A stretch of 64,000 nt of DNA from Pseudobacter sp051955275 (GTDB taxonomy: Bacteria > Bacteroidota > Bacteroidia > Chitinophagales > Chitinophagaceae), in NCBI RefSeq assembly GCF_051955275.1, contig NZ_JBQCGW010000300.1, positions 19,793 to 83,792 on the forward strand, written 5' to 3'. The translations under genes were made by a program, and so were the position numbers. Position 1 is the first letter of the stretch. The number at the start of each line of letters is the position of its first letter. Below are positions 52,461-61,979 of the stretch, one piece after another. The notes below the pieces were generated by a model. It saw only the letters and a list, made by a program, of their open reading frames with translations, was not told the DNA's origin and searched no databases.

Positions 52461-55400
52461 ATGCAAAAAACTGCTAATGGTTGCCTGTATCTCCGTGCCC
52501 TGAACGGATGCAGGCTGCCTGCACAAATCTCTAAAGTGATGAGGCTGCTACCTATTTTCCTGTTCACTGCCCTGGTTTCGGCGCATGCCACCGGCACTGC
52601 CCAGTCCGTTACCATCTCCGGCAGGGACATGACCCTGAAACAGGTTTTCTCTGTGATCGAGCAACAAACCGGTTATGTGTTGTTCAGCAATAAAGAGCTG
52701 TTGGCCGATGCCGGAAAGGTTTCCCTGTCCATTGCTGATATGCCCCTACAGCAGGCGCTGGGCCTGATCCTGAAAGATCAACGGCTGAATTATATGATCC
52801 AGGGAAAAACCATCATTCTTTCGCGCAAAGCATTACCCCCTCCGCAGCCTGAATTACTGATCCTGCAGGTAGCACCGCCCATCACGGGGAAGGTCACTGA
52901 TATGGATGGTATTCAGATGCCGGGCGTGAATATCCAGATCAAAGGTTCCGGAAAAGGCGTGGTATCCGGTGCCGATGGGAATTTTTCAATAACCGTCAAC
53001 GAAGGCGATGTACTGCTCTTCTCTTTTGTAGGATATGCGCCGCGCGAGGTAACTGTTACTGCCGCCATGCTCAAAGGCCAAGTGCCACTGACAGTGAAGC
53101 TGAGCCCGGCCAACACCAAACTGGATGAAGTGGCGGTGGTGGTGAATACGGGTTATCAGCAGATCTCCCGCGAGAGAATGACCGGGTCTTACTCTTCCGT
53201 ACAAACCAAAAGACTGGAAGGTAAACTGCAGCCCAGTCTGCTCACTGCACTGGAAGGACAGGCCGCCGGTGTTGCCATCACCAAGGGCGGTAAGGTGGAA
53301 GTGCGTGGCAGGTCCACCTTCCTGGGCAATGGAGAACCCCTGGTAGTGGTAGACGGGTTTCCTGTTACGGGTGGACTTGAATCCATCAATATCGATAATA
53401 TCGAGACCTTCACTGTGCTGAAAGATGCCGTGGCCGCCTCTATTTACGGCGCCCGCTCCTCAAACGGCGTAATAGTGATCACCACTAAATCTGCGAAGAA
53501 AGGTAAACTGCAACTAAGCTATAAGGGCAGCACCGGGCTTACAGAACGCCCCCGCCTGTCTTACCTCAATAAGACCAGTGCGGCTGATTACGTGGATGCA
53601 GAGATCGCCAATTATAACAGTGATGCGGCCACCGTAAGGGATGACTATAATTACTACACCAGTTACGGCCGTGTAACACAATTGCTGGTAATGCATGAAG
53701 ATGGGCTGATCACGGATGATGAATTGAATACAGAACTGGATAAACTACGCGGGAACAATACCATGGACCAGCTGGAGCGCCACCTGTTCAGAAACAGGTT
53801 CACGCAGCAGCATAATTTATCCATTTCTTCCAGCACCGATAAAAGTGCCACCAATGCTGCCATCCGCTACATCACCAACCAGAATAATATGCAGCATAGC
53901 AGCGACAACAGGTTGATACTCGATCTGAAAAACGACTGGAAGCCGCTGAACGGTGTAACGGTAAAGCTTTTCTCCAATATCAATTTCAGCTCCAGTAAGT
54001 CACCCATGAACACAGCGGATGATGTAACGGACTTCACCACCTGGAGCATCATGAGGCCTTATTACAACCTTGTTGACCAGTCCGGTAATCCGCAGGACAT
54101 TCCCGCAGTAAGGCCTGAGATACTGGATCTGTATGCAGATTATGGTAACAGGTATGGCGGTCTCAAGAATATGGGTTTTAATCCTCTGAACGATCAGGCC
54201 CTTGAAACTACGAGGAACCAGAACTACCTCACAAGGCTGGGTGCCAGCGTATCCGTGAACATTATTGACGGGCTGAATGCTGAAGTGGGTGGTGTCTGGA
54301 GCAGGGGAAGCGGACTGTTGCGAAGCATCCGCGATGTGAACTCATTCTATGTAAGAAGTCAGTACAATGCTTCCTCCTCGAGGGCAACTCCCGGCAAACA
54401 CTATCTGCCTGATGGAGGCATCATTTATGAAACCCGCAACCAGAGCGAGTCTTACACTTTGAGGGCGCAGGCCAATTATGGAAAGACATTCAATAAACTG
54501 CACCGTATTTCGGTTATTGCAGGCGGTGAGATAAACAAAGACGTGCTGGATAATAATATCTCTCCTGCCAGACCGGGTTATAACGATCAGGCAGGATCTG
54601 TTCAGCCTTTCAATTATATTGATTATAACAGCTATGCTTATTCGGCCGACTGGCTGTTCGGTGACGACTATGCCACATTGCCTAACGGATCATATCAGTT
54701 CCGCGATAACAGGTTCGTGTCTGTATATTCAAATGGTTCCTACGAATATGATAACCGCTTCATCCTGAGTGGCAGCATCCGGATGGACCAGGCCAATACC
54801 TTCGGCACCGATCCGCGCTACAGGTACAGGCCTAACTGGTCTGTGGGTGGCACTTACAAACTGGGACAGGAATCATTCTTCCATGTACCCTGGATCGATA
54901 AGCTGAACATTCGCGGCTCTTATGGTATCAATGGGAATATCTCACTGACTGAAGGACCTTATCTGCTGGTAGCACCGGGAGCCTATTCCCCGATCTCCGG
55001 CGGTATACCCTATACCATATCATCATTGCCCAATAATTCACTCCGCTGGGAGCGCACGCTGATCACTAATGTGGGAACGGATATGAGCTTGTTCGGGAAC
55101 AGGCTCAACCTTACGCTTGATTTCTACAATAAGCTCAGCAAAGACCTCTTCTCGCCTGACTTCATCGATCCTACCTATGGCAGGTTCTCCGTTACACGGA
55201 ATGCAGGTGCAGCCAGGAATACAGGTATCGAGCTTTCCCTGGAATCCGATGTGATCAGGAATAAGGATTTCGGCTGGAATGTGTACTTTATTGGAAGCTA
55301 CAATAAAAGTAAGGTACAGGAGTTCAATTTCGATTATCCCAGTACCGGCTTCCTGACGTATAGTGCTGCCGCTCCCAATGCAATTCTGGGCAACAACGCA

Positions 55401-56045
55401 GGTGCTGTATTGAAACAAGGCTATCCCCTGGATGCCATCTTTGCTTACCGTTTTGCCGGACTCGATGATACGGGAACGCCACAGTATTATACGGAAGAAA
55501 AAGGTAAAGTGTACGGAAATGAAGTAACGGTAAAAGATATGGTGTATGCAGGAACGGCCAGACCGAAATTTGTATTGAGCCTTACCAACAGTTTCACTTA
55601 CCAGCGCTTTGATGTAAGCTTCATGTTCATCTCCCAGCTCGGGGGAGTGTTCCGCAGGGATGCATTCAACGGTAACAATATCGATCACAAGGATGTTGGC
55701 CAGCGCTGGCGCAAACCAGGTGATGAACTGACCACTATCTATCCCAAATTATCTGCATTCAGCTCGGATGCCTGGTATTTCCCTTATTCAGATGTTCTGG
55801 TGGAAAAAGCAGACTTCATGAAGCTGAGGGACGTTACGGTGTCTTACAGGCTCGATAATAAGATCTGGGGCAATACAGGTCTCAACAGCGCACGGATCTA
55901 TTTTCAGGGCCGCAACCTCTGGACGGTGAAAGCCAATAATGTGGGTATCGACCCTGAAGCCATCGAGCAGGGGCTCAATGCCACCGTTGTCAGAAGACTG
56001 CCGCTGATGCCTGAATTCTACATCGGATTTTCCGTAAACCTGTAA
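52461..56045 (+). CDS. SusC-type TonB-dependent receptor with STN signalling domain
   Basis: 1194 residues from the ATG at 52461. An in-frame ATG at 52359 would add 34 residues without signal character, while from 52461 an N-terminal arginine-containing segment precedes the hydrophobic core MRLLPIFLFTALVSAHATGTAQ. Then come the STN domain (about 50-115, LKQVFSVIEQQTGYVLFSNKELL), a carboxypeptidase-like domain (about 135-215), the plug (about 230-350, LTALEGQAAGVAITKGGKVEVRGRST...VVVDGFPVTGG) and a barrel ending in GFSVNL. The STN domain relays substrate binding to FecR and the sigma factor. Paired with the SusD-like gene 10 bp later. Confidence 0.94.
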   Translation: MQKTANGCLYLRALNGCRLPAQISKVMRLLPIFLFTALVSAHATGTAQSVTISGRDMTLKQVFSVIEQQTGYVLFSNKELLADAGKVSLSIADMPLQQALGLILKDQRLNYMIQGKTIILSRKALPPPQPELLILQVAPPITGKVTDMDGIQMPGVNIQIKGSGKGVVSGADGNFSITVNEGDVLLFSFVGYAPREVTVTAAMLKGQVPLTVKLSPANTKLDEVAVVVNTGYQQISRERMTGSYSSVQTKRLEGKLQPSLLTALEGQAAGVAITKGGKVEVRGRSTFLGNGEPLVVVDGFPVTGGLESINIDNIETFTVLKDAVAASIYGARSSNGVIVITTKSAKKGKLQLSYKGSTGLTERPRLSYLNKTSAADYVDAEIANYNSDAATVRDDYNYYTSYGRVTQLLVMHEDGLITDDELNTELDKLRGNNTMDQLERHLFRNRFTQQHNLSISSSTDKSATNAAIRYITNQNNMQHSSDNRLILDLKNDWKPLNGVTVKLFSNINFSSSKSPMNTADDVTDFTTWSIMRPYYNLVDQSGNPQDIPAVRPEILDLYADYGNRYGGLKNMGFNPLNDQALETTRNQNYLTRLGASVSVNIIDGLNAEVGGVWSRGSGLLRSIRDVNSFYVRSQYNASSSRATPGKHYLPDGGIIYETRNQSESYTLRAQANYGKTFNKLHRISVIAGGEINKDVLDNNISPARPGYNDQAGSVQPFNYIDYNSYAYSADWLFGDDYATLPNGSYQFRDNRFVSVYSNGSYEYDNRFILSGSIRMDQANTFGTDPRYRYRPNWSVGGTYKLGQESFFHVPWIDKLNIRGSYGINGNISLTEGPYLLVAPGAYSPISGGIPYTISSLPNNSLRWERTLITNVGTDMSLFGNRLNLTLDFYNKLSKDLFSPDFIDPTYGRFSVTRNAGAARNTGIELSLESDVIRNKDFGWNVYFIGSYNKSKVQEFNFDYPSTGFLTYSAAAPNAILGNNAGAVLKQGYPLDAIFAYRFAGLDDTGTPQYYTEEKGKVYGNEVTVKDMVYAGTARPKFVLSLTNSFTYQRFDVSFMFISQLGGVFRRDAFNGNNIDHKDVGQRWRKPGDELTTIYPKLSAFSSDAWYFPYSDVLVEKADFMKLRDVTVSYRLDNKIWGNTGLNSARIYFQGRNLWTVKANNVGIDPEAIEQGLNATVVRRLPLMPEFYIGFSVNL

Positions 56046-56055
56046 ACTAACTATC

Positions 56056-57579
56056 ATGCTTATTCGAAATATATCTATATTCATTGTCAGCGCCATTATG
56101 ATCAGTTCCTGTAAGAAGTACCTGGACGTTAAGCCCAAAGGAAAACTGATCCCGGTAACAGTGGCGGATTACGATCATTTGCTCGACAATACCAATCTCA
56201 TGGAATCCAATTTCCTCGACCAGAACAAAGGCGCCAGCCTGTCCGGGCTGGGAGATAATATCGAGATCACGGAAGGGCAGGCAAAAGTGGGGTATGTACT
56301 TGCCAGTCACCCCAACCTGGAACGGTATTATGCACATGTTTACCGTCAGCCGTACAAAGACCCGAACCTCCAGGATTATTTCTGGAGCAATGGTGTGTTA
56401 GGTATCTATCCGCAGATATCCTATTTCAACAACGTGATAGAAGGGATCCGTGGCATTGCCGGTAAGGCGGCTGAAGAAGAAGCCATGGGAAGAAGGTCCG
56501 TTGCACAGGCGCTGGTGGCAAGGGCCTGGTGTTATTTCAACGCCAATGGCGTATACGGGCCGGTCTACAAACCCGGAACGGCCAATGCCACCAAAACCAT
56601 TCCTTACGTGGTAAGTCCAGATATCAACGTGCGTATTCCCGATCTCTCCACTTCCGGGGAAGTGGTGAACAGGGTGCTGCATGATCTGTACGCTGCGCTG
56701 CCTGATCTGCCTGAAAGATCCACCTGGCCTTCAAGAGCCGGCAAAGCAGCCGGTTATGCCATGCTCGCTTATTGTCATTTGTTCACCCAACGATACGACA
56801 GCGTGGAGTATTATTCAGATCTGGCCTGGAATGCAGGAGCAGCAGGCAATCCGGCGAATGTGCTTTACAACTACAACCAGTTCTCCTGGAGCACTGCCAA
56901 TCCCATTACCAGCCCTATAATATCTGCGCAGGATACCAGGCTGCTCCTGGTAAACAACCGTGAAATGCTGTTCTACCGGGGAACCGATAAAGATGCAGGG
57001 ATCGCCAGCCAGCTTTCGTATCCTTCCGCAGCTTTGATGGCCTTGTATGATCAGGCGAATGACCTGCGCTGGAAATTTTTCTATATCAATGCGCCCGGAT
57101 ATAAAACAAACCTTGGCGGAGGTTATGATGATGGTACACGAATCAGTAATTACCGCTTCCGGAAAATGAAACTGACAGAAGGATTTTCATGGCCCGAAGT
57201 ATTGCTCATGCGCGCTGAAGCGTATGCCAGGAATAATAAACTTTCACTGGCCATTGCCGACCTCAATACGCTGCGCAAATTCAGGCTGCTGACCGGAACT
57301 CCTGATCTGACTACAGGCACACAGGACCAGGTGATCCAATGGGTGCTGGAAGAAAGAAGAAGAGAACTGCCGGTAGGTGGACTGAAAAGATTCATGGACC
57401 TCAAACGTTTCACATTGGATGCAGGAAAGCCCTGGTCCCAATCACAGATCACACATACTGTAGGCGGACAAACCTATACTGGCACCATCGACTCAAGGGA
57501 TTTTATATTCCCTATTTCAAATGTGGTGCTGAAGTTCAATCCCAACTGGGGGATTTCGTTGGAAAACCGCCCGTTTTAA
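56056..57579 (+). CDS. SusD/RagB-type surface lipoprotein
   Basis: 507 residues. Lipobox IMISSC gives lipidated Cys at about residue 19, then CKKYLDVKPKGKLIPVTVADYDHLLDN, typical of SusD N-termini, and the TPR-containing SusD fold. The C-terminal LMRAEAYARNNKLSLAIADLNTLRKFR and RRRELPVGGLKRFMDLKRF segments are conserved in the family. Partner of the STN-type SusC. A small thioredoxin-fold protein gene follows 16 bp later. Confidence 0.93.
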   Translation: MLIRNISIFIVSAIMISSCKKYLDVKPKGKLIPVTVADYDHLLDNTNLMESNFLDQNKGASLSGLGDNIEITEGQAKVGYVLASHPNLERYYAHVYRQPYKDPNLQDYFWSNGVLGIYPQISYFNNVIEGIRGIAGKAAEEEAMGRRSVAQALVARAWCYFNANGVYGPVYKPGTANATKTIPYVVSPDINVRIPDLSTSGEVVNRVLHDLYAALPDLPERSTWPSRAGKAAGYAMLAYCHLFTQRYDSVEYYSDLAWNAGAAGNPANVLYNYNQFSWSTANPITSPIISAQDTRLLLVNNREMLFYRGTDKDAGIASQLSYPSAALMALYDQANDLRWKFFYINAPGYKTNLGGGYDDGTRISNYRFRKMKLTEGFSWPEVLLMRAEAYARNNKLSLAIADLNTLRKFRLLTGTPDLTTGTQDQVIQWVLEERRRELPVGGLKRFMDLKRFTLDAGKPWSQSQITHTVGGQTYTGTIDSRDFIFPISNVVLKFNPNWGISLENRPF

Positions 57580-57595
57580 TCATTAATGTACTACT

Positions 57596-58708
57596 ATGAA
57601 AAAGTTGATCGTTGCAATAGTGCTGACGGGACTGTTGACTAACCTGGCTGCACAAACGAAAATTGTCATCAAAGGGATCGTAAAAGGTGATACGAAGGGA
57701 TACAATAAGATCTATTATTTCGGAGACAATGTGAAAGAAGATTCTGTTGTAATGAAGGATGGCGCATTTACCATCAGTATCCCATGGGAGCCTGGTGTTG
57801 TGCCTTTCCTGTATTCTGAATATGATTCCAGGACCATGCAGGGGCCACCGGCTTTTCAGCTGGTGCCAGACGGGTCAGGCGTCATTTACCTGAAAGTGGC
57901 GGATATCACCAAAGGGATGTTTTCCGGTACTGTCAGCGGGAACAGAACTGCAGTGGCTTTCCATAAATTTGAAACAGGCAACAGGAAACTGAATGAAGAG
58001 ATCAAAGCAGCGCTCGAAAAACGTTTTCCTCAGTCCGGCAAAAACGACACTAACAGAATAAAAGCGCTTGTGCAGCTGAAGCGGGAGAAAGTGCTTCCTT
58101 ATGTGACCAGGTTTGTAGAAGCAAATGCCTCCTCCTACATTGGCGCTTATGTGTTGAGCCGTTATCAGAATATGCTCACTACAGCAGATCTCGAAAGGTT
58201 ATACTACAAGCTCAGTCCTGCTCAACAGGCATCGGTACCGGGTAAGCCGGTGGGTGATCACCTGAATGGACTCAAGCTGGCTGCTATTGGCAACGAGGTA
58301 ATTGACTTCACTTTACCAACGCCGGAAGGGGACAGTATTTCTTTCAGCAGTCTTAAAGGTAAATACCTGCTGATCGATTTCTGGAGCAGTTGGTGCGGGC
58401 CGTGTAAAGCTTCTTTCCCGCACATGAAAGCCGTATACAAAAAATACGGCGGTGAAAAATTTGAGATCCTCGGCATTTCCATCGATGAAGTGAGATCAGC
58501 CTGGCTGAAAGAGCTCAATAACCAGCAGCTTCCCTGGCCCCAGGTGCTGGATACGAAGAAGGTGTATATAAGTGGTTTTGGCGTAACTGGTGTTCCTACT
58601 GCCTTCCTGGTTGGTCCGGATGGTAAGATCCTTATGAAGGAGATCGGTTTCGATAAGAACGGGAACGGACAGATAGAAAAAAAGCTGAAAGAATTGTTTG
58701 AGCAATAG
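57596..58708 (+). CDS. TlpA-like thiol:disulfide oxidoreductase
   Basis: 370 residues. Signal peptide ending NLAAQ (about 1-20), an N-terminal beta-rich domain with the DUF4369 look (about 22-120), a helical linker, and a C-terminal thioredoxin/AhpC-TSA domain with active-site Cys267 and Cys270 (WSSWCGPCKASFPHMK) and the cis-Pro segment GVTGVPTAFLV. Periplasmic; it would reduce disulfides or thioethers on partner proteins. Its place in the sigma/FecR/SusCD locus is common in Bacteroidota, but the partner is unknown. Confidence 0.9.
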   Translation: MKKLIVAIVLTGLLTNLAAQTKIVIKGIVKGDTKGYNKIYYFGDNVKEDSVVMKDGAFTISIPWEPGVVPFLYSEYDSRTMQGPPAFQLVPDGSGVIYLKVADITKGMFSGTVSGNRTAVAFHKFETGNRKLNEEIKAALEKRFPQSGKNDTNRIKALVQLKREKVLPYVTRFVEANASSYIGAYVLSRYQNMLTTADLERLYYKLSPAQQASVPGKPVGDHLNGLKLAAIGNEVIDFTLPTPEGDSISFSSLKGKYLLIDFWSSWCGPCKASFPHMKAVYKKYGGEKFEILGISIDEVRSAWLKELNNQQLPWPQVLDTKKVYISGFGVTGVPTAFLVGPDGKILMKEIGFDKNGNGQIEKKLKELFEQ

Positions 58709-58736
58709 AGATTGAAAGTATTGCTATGAAAACGAA

Positions 58737-58774
58737 GAGGCTGTATCATTGATTTGATACAGCCTCGCTTTTTT
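58737..58774. terminator. Strong terminator between convergent operons
   Basis: GAGGCTGTATCA (58737-58748) pairs perfectly with TGATACAGCCTC (58755-58766) around TTGATT, followed by GCTTTTTT on the plus strand. On the minus strand the tail TTCGTTTTC is also T-rich, so it may stop both the SusCD/TlpA and hom transcripts. Confidence 0.88.
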
Positions 58775-58800
58775 AATTCAATCTTTCAAACACTAAATAT

Positions 58801-60057
58801 TTAAACGATCCCGGCCAGCTCCAGGCTTTTCTTCTTGAGCTTCCTGATCTCCACATCTTCAATAATGGGGTCAGGTGCCAGTACCAGGGATGTATTATTT
58901 TCCCTCCACCAGTTATTGCTGCGCAGTTCCTGGAATGCCACTACGCCCACCAGGTATTTGCGGTCGGTTTCAGCATGCCATTCTTCGATCCACTCGAACT
59001 TGTCTTTGGGGATGAATTTCCAGTCGTCGAAGCTCACATACACGCGAACATAGAAGTCGTTGGTGAGCTCCTGCGGCGTATGGTGGTAGAGTTTCTTGTA
59101 TTCGTATTTGTATTGGTAACGGAGCGCTGACAGGTCGCTCAGTACTGCAGATGCAGTAGGGAAGCTGCCTGCGCCTTTTCCGTAGAAGAATTGTTTGTCG
59201 GAGAATCCGCTTTCGATCACCACCCCATTGTATTCATTCTTTACAAAGGCCAGGTGGTCGTCGTGTTTGATGAACTGTGGCAATACGAATGCGGCCACTT
59301 TACCATTCTGGAGTTTCTGTGCCTGTGCCACCAGTTTGATATCGTAATGTTTCTCGCGGGCAACATTGGCGTCTCCTGCCTGGATGTTCTGGATGCCGTT
59401 AAATACGATATTATCGGGATGCTCGATAATGCCATAAGCATGAGTGAGCAGGAAGGCCCATTTGTTGACGGCGTCATAACCTTCCACATCCAGTTTGGGA
59501 TCGGTTTCGGCAAAGCCGAGTTGTTGTGCCAGGATGAGCGCATCGCGGAAGTTCAGGTTCTCCTCGAACATTTTGGTGAGGATGAAATTGGTGGAACCGT
59601 TCACGATGGCTTTGATAGAGTGGAGGAGGTCATTGTCGTAATACTCTTCCAGGTTGCGGATCACGGGGATAGACGCACAGGCGGCGGCTTCGCAGAGGAA
59701 GGAGCGGTCTGTTTGTTTCTGCAGTTCCAGCAGTTCGGGCAGGTGCTCAGCAATCATTTTCTTGCTGGCGCTCACCACATCCTTTCCGTTCTTCAGGGCA
59801 GTGGAAACAATATTGAATGCATTCTCTGATTCATTGATCACTTCCACGATCACATTGATCTCGGGGTCGTTCAGCAGAACATCTTTATCCGTAGTGAACA
59901 GAGAATCTGGTGCGTTGCGTTTCTTTCCGGGGTTCTTGATACAGACTTTCTTTATGCTGGCTTTCAGAGATGGTGTCTGCTGAAGCACTTTATAAAGTCC
60001 TTCGCCTACTACACCAAAACCGAATAAGCCGATCGTCAGTTGCTTATGTGCGTCCAT
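58801..60057 (-). CDS. hom: Homoserine dehydrogenase (monofunctional)
   Basis: 418 residues. NAD(P)-binding motif GLFGFGVVGEGLY at about 10-22, substrate region VSASKKMIAEH, EAAACASIPVIRNL, NGSTNFILTKM, and LGFAETDPKLDVEGYDAVNKWAFL (the catalytic Lys in VNK near residue 200). It lacks an aspartokinase part. The C-terminal about 80 residues are longer than the catalytic core and hold aromatic-rich sequence unlike a standard ACT domain. Last gene of the SAM-riboswitch-controlled metB-queF-like-hom operon, which separates it functionally from the ThrA copy. Confidence 0.93.
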   Translation of the reverse strand: MDAHKQLTIGLFGFGVVGEGLYKVLQQTPSLKASIKKVCIKNPGKKRNAPDSLFTTDKDVLLNDPEINVIVEVINESENAFNIVSTALKNGKDVVSASKKMIAEHLPELLELQKQTDRSFLCEAAACASIPVIRNLEEYYDNDLLHSIKAIVNGSTNFILTKMFEENLNFRDALILAQQLGFAETDPKLDVEGYDAVNKWAFLLTHAYGIIEHPDNIVFNGIQNIQAGDANVAREKHYDIKLVAQAQKLQNGKVAAFVLPQFIKHDDHLAFVKNEYNGVVIESGFSDKQFFYGKGAGSFPTASAVLSDLSALRYQYKYEYKKLYHHTPQELTNDFYVRVYVSFDDWKFIPKDKFEWIEEWHAETDRKYLVGVVAFQELRSNNWWRENNTSLVLAPDPIIEDVEIRKLKKKSLELAGIV

Positions 60058-60094
60058 CGTTGATGATTATATATTGATAGTTGATTTGATATCG

Positions 60095-60535
60095 TTACAT
60101 GGTTACTTCCCATTCGTCTTCAATGAGCTTCCAGTCATTGAAGGACTCATTGCCGCCGCGGATCTTCCAGTCAGAATCGATGGTCAGTTTGGAACTGATG
60201 CCACCCCTGGGGTTGCAGATCATTACGAGGCGCATTCGCGTTGGCTCGTAAGCTGCCTGGAGATCATCATAAATGATATTGATCAGCCGCTCATAGGAAG
60301 CAACGATATTGCGCAACTGGAAGATGTATTGCTTGAGTGATTTCAGTTCTATCACTTTCTTTCCGGGGTAGAAGGTGAGGTAGATCACGGCAAAGTCCGG
60401 TTGCTCTTTAACACCGAGGAATGTGAATTCCGGGATCTTGATCTTTATCTCGTACGCCTGGTCTGTAGGGTTCGGGATACCTTTCAAAATGCTACGGTCT
60501 ATGTCTTTGTACGTTTTTAAAACTTCTGTGCTCAT
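60095..60535 (-). CDS. QueF-fold protein lacking the catalytic cysteine
   Basis: 146 residues. The tunnelling-fold signature of QueF (7-cyano-7-deazaguanine reductase) is clear: PEFTFLG...QPDFAVIYLTFYPGKKVIELKSLKQYIFQLRN and the C-terminal CNPRGGIS. In QueF the motif reads F-T-S-L-C-P-K-T-G-Q-P-D-F, where the cysteine forms the thioimide with substrate. Here that position is Gly41 (FLGVKEQPDF) and the motif is one residue shorter. The Asp of QPDF (Asp47), the substrate-binding ELKS (63-66) and Glu82 (SYE) are kept, but the neighbouring His is Tyr81. So nitrile reduction by the known mechanism is not possible. It lies 9 bp after the metB-like gene and 37 bp before hom, under a SAM riboswitch, pointing to methionine metabolism. 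Function unknown. Confidence 0.8.
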   Translation of the reverse strand: MSTEVLKTYKDIDRSILKGIPNPTDQAYEIKIKIPEFTFLGVKEQPDFAVIYLTFYPGKKVIELKSLKQYIFQLRNIVASYERLINIIYDDLQAAYEPTRMRLVMICNPRGGISSKLTIDSDWKIRGGNESFNDWKLIEDEWEVTM

Positions 60536-60544
60536 ATACTTGGC

Positions 60545-61735
60545 TTAACAGGCAATTGTTTGCTTGCCTGTGTTGATTTTTTCCAGTTTGGCTGCGCTTG
60601 TATTGAATGCCTGTTCAAGGTCGCTGATCAGGTCCTGTACGTCTTCCAGGCCAAGGCTGAGCCTGATGAGACTGTCTGAAACACCCGCCGCCTGGCGCTT
60701 TTCAGCGGGGATGGATTTATGCGTCATGCTGGCGGGGTGGCTCACGAGGCTCTTGATGCCTCCAAGGCTTTCTGCCAGTTTGAAGAGCTGTGTGGAAGTT
60801 ACCAGTGCAGTGGCTGCATCGATATGATCGGCCTTCAGCGAGAAACTCACGATGCCACCGAATCCTTTGGATTGTTTTTTCGCCACCTCATGGTTGGGGT
60901 GGGAAGCCAGTCCGGGATAATATACTTTATCAACGGCAGGATGCTGCTCCAGGAATTTGGCGATGGTGAGTGCGCTCTCACAATGCTGACGGAGGCGCAG
61001 GTGCAGCGTTTCGATGCCGCGGATCACCAGCCAGCTGTCGAATGGCCCGAGGATATTACCTGTTGCATTCTGAAAGAATTTGATCCTTGCTCCGAGCTCG
61101 GGGTCTTTGGTTACAACGAGGCCTGCAATGAGATCACTGTGGCCGCCGAGATACTTGGTGGCGGAATGCACCACGATGTCTGCTCCGAGGAGCAGGGGCT
61201 GCTGCAGGGCAGGAGTGGCGAAGGTATTGTCTACACAGAGCCAACAATTACTGGCCTTTGCGATTTTAGCGATGGCCTGAATGTCTGAGATCTTCAGTGT
61301 TGGATTGGTGGGTGTTTCCAGCCAGATCAGTTTGGTATTGGGCGTGATGGCGTTGAATACTTTTTCGGGATCGGTTGTGTCCACAAAATTGATCTTTACG
61401 CCAAACTGTGCATACACCTGTGTAAAGAGGCGGTAAGCGCCGCCATAGATATCATCTACCGCCACGATCTCATCGCCTGTTTTAAGGAGTTTGGCAACGG
61501 CATCGATGGCTGCGAGGCCTGATGCGAATGCGAGGCCTGTGGAGCCGCCTTCGAGCTGAGCGATGAGAGTTTCCAGTGTGGCGCGCGTGGGATTGCCACT
61601 GCGTGCATAATCATAGCCTTTGTTCACACCCGGTGCTTCCTGCACAAAGGTGGAGGTCTGATAGATAGGTACTGATACAGCTCCGGTCAACGGATCAACG
61701 GGAATGCTGTGAATGAGTTGTGTTGTCGCTTGCAT
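60545..61735 (-). CDS. Cystathionine gamma-synthase family PLP enzyme (metB-like)
   Basis: 396 residues, Cys/Met metabolism PLP family. Cofactor lysine Lys194 in HSATKYLGGHSD; other signatures YARSGNPTR, FASGLAAIDAV, VDDIYGGAYRLF and WLETPTNPTLKI. It could be cystathionine gamma-synthase, gamma-lyase or a sulfhydrylase; the family's sequence overlap prevents a firm choice. First gene after the SAM-I riboswitch, in an operon with hom, which favours a biosynthetic (gamma-synthase or sulfhydrylase) role over a degradative one. Confidence 0.9.
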   Translation of the reverse strand: MQATTQLIHSIPVDPLTGAVSVPIYQTSTFVQEAPGVNKGYDYARSGNPTRATLETLIAQLEGGSTGLAFASGLAAIDAVAKLLKTGDEIVAVDDIYGGAYRLFTQVYAQFGVKINFVDTTDPEKVFNAITPNTKLIWLETPTNPTLKISDIQAIAKIAKASNCWLCVDNTFATPALQQPLLLGADIVVHSATKYLGGHSDLIAGLVVTKDPELGARIKFFQNATGNILGPFDSWLVIRGIETLHLRLRQHCESALTIAKFLEQHPAVDKVYYPGLASHPNHEVAKKQSKGFGGIVSFSLKADHIDAATALVTSTQLFKLAESLGGIKSLVSHPASMTHKSIPAEKRQAAGVSDSLIRLSLGLEDVQDLISDLEQAFNTSAAKLEKINTGKQTIAC

Positions 61736-61904
61736 GATAAACAGTTTTTGTGATGAGTGCTGATGAATGTGTTTTTTTCAGTGCGCACCATCGTTGATGA
61801 TTGTGATTAAACAGTGTTCTGCGACAGCCATTATCAAGAGTGGAAAACGATCGGGAGAGTTGTTCTGCGCGGCTGCGGAGGCTGGCAAGCTTTCCTGCAG
61901 GGGC

Positions 61905-61936
61905 AAAAAAAAACTCTTCCGATAGTCAGGAAGAGC
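61905..61936 (-). terminator. Riboswitch expression-platform terminator
   Basis: On the minus strand CTCTTCC (61935-61929) pairs with GGAAGAG (61920-61914) across an 8-base loop, followed by nine T (61913-61905). It lies about 45 bases after the SAM aptamer and before the metB-like gene, as expected for premature termination when SAM is bound. Confidence 0.85.
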
Positions 61937-61979
61937 TTTTCAATATGTTTTGAAGGCGTATTGTTTGAAGCTATTATCT

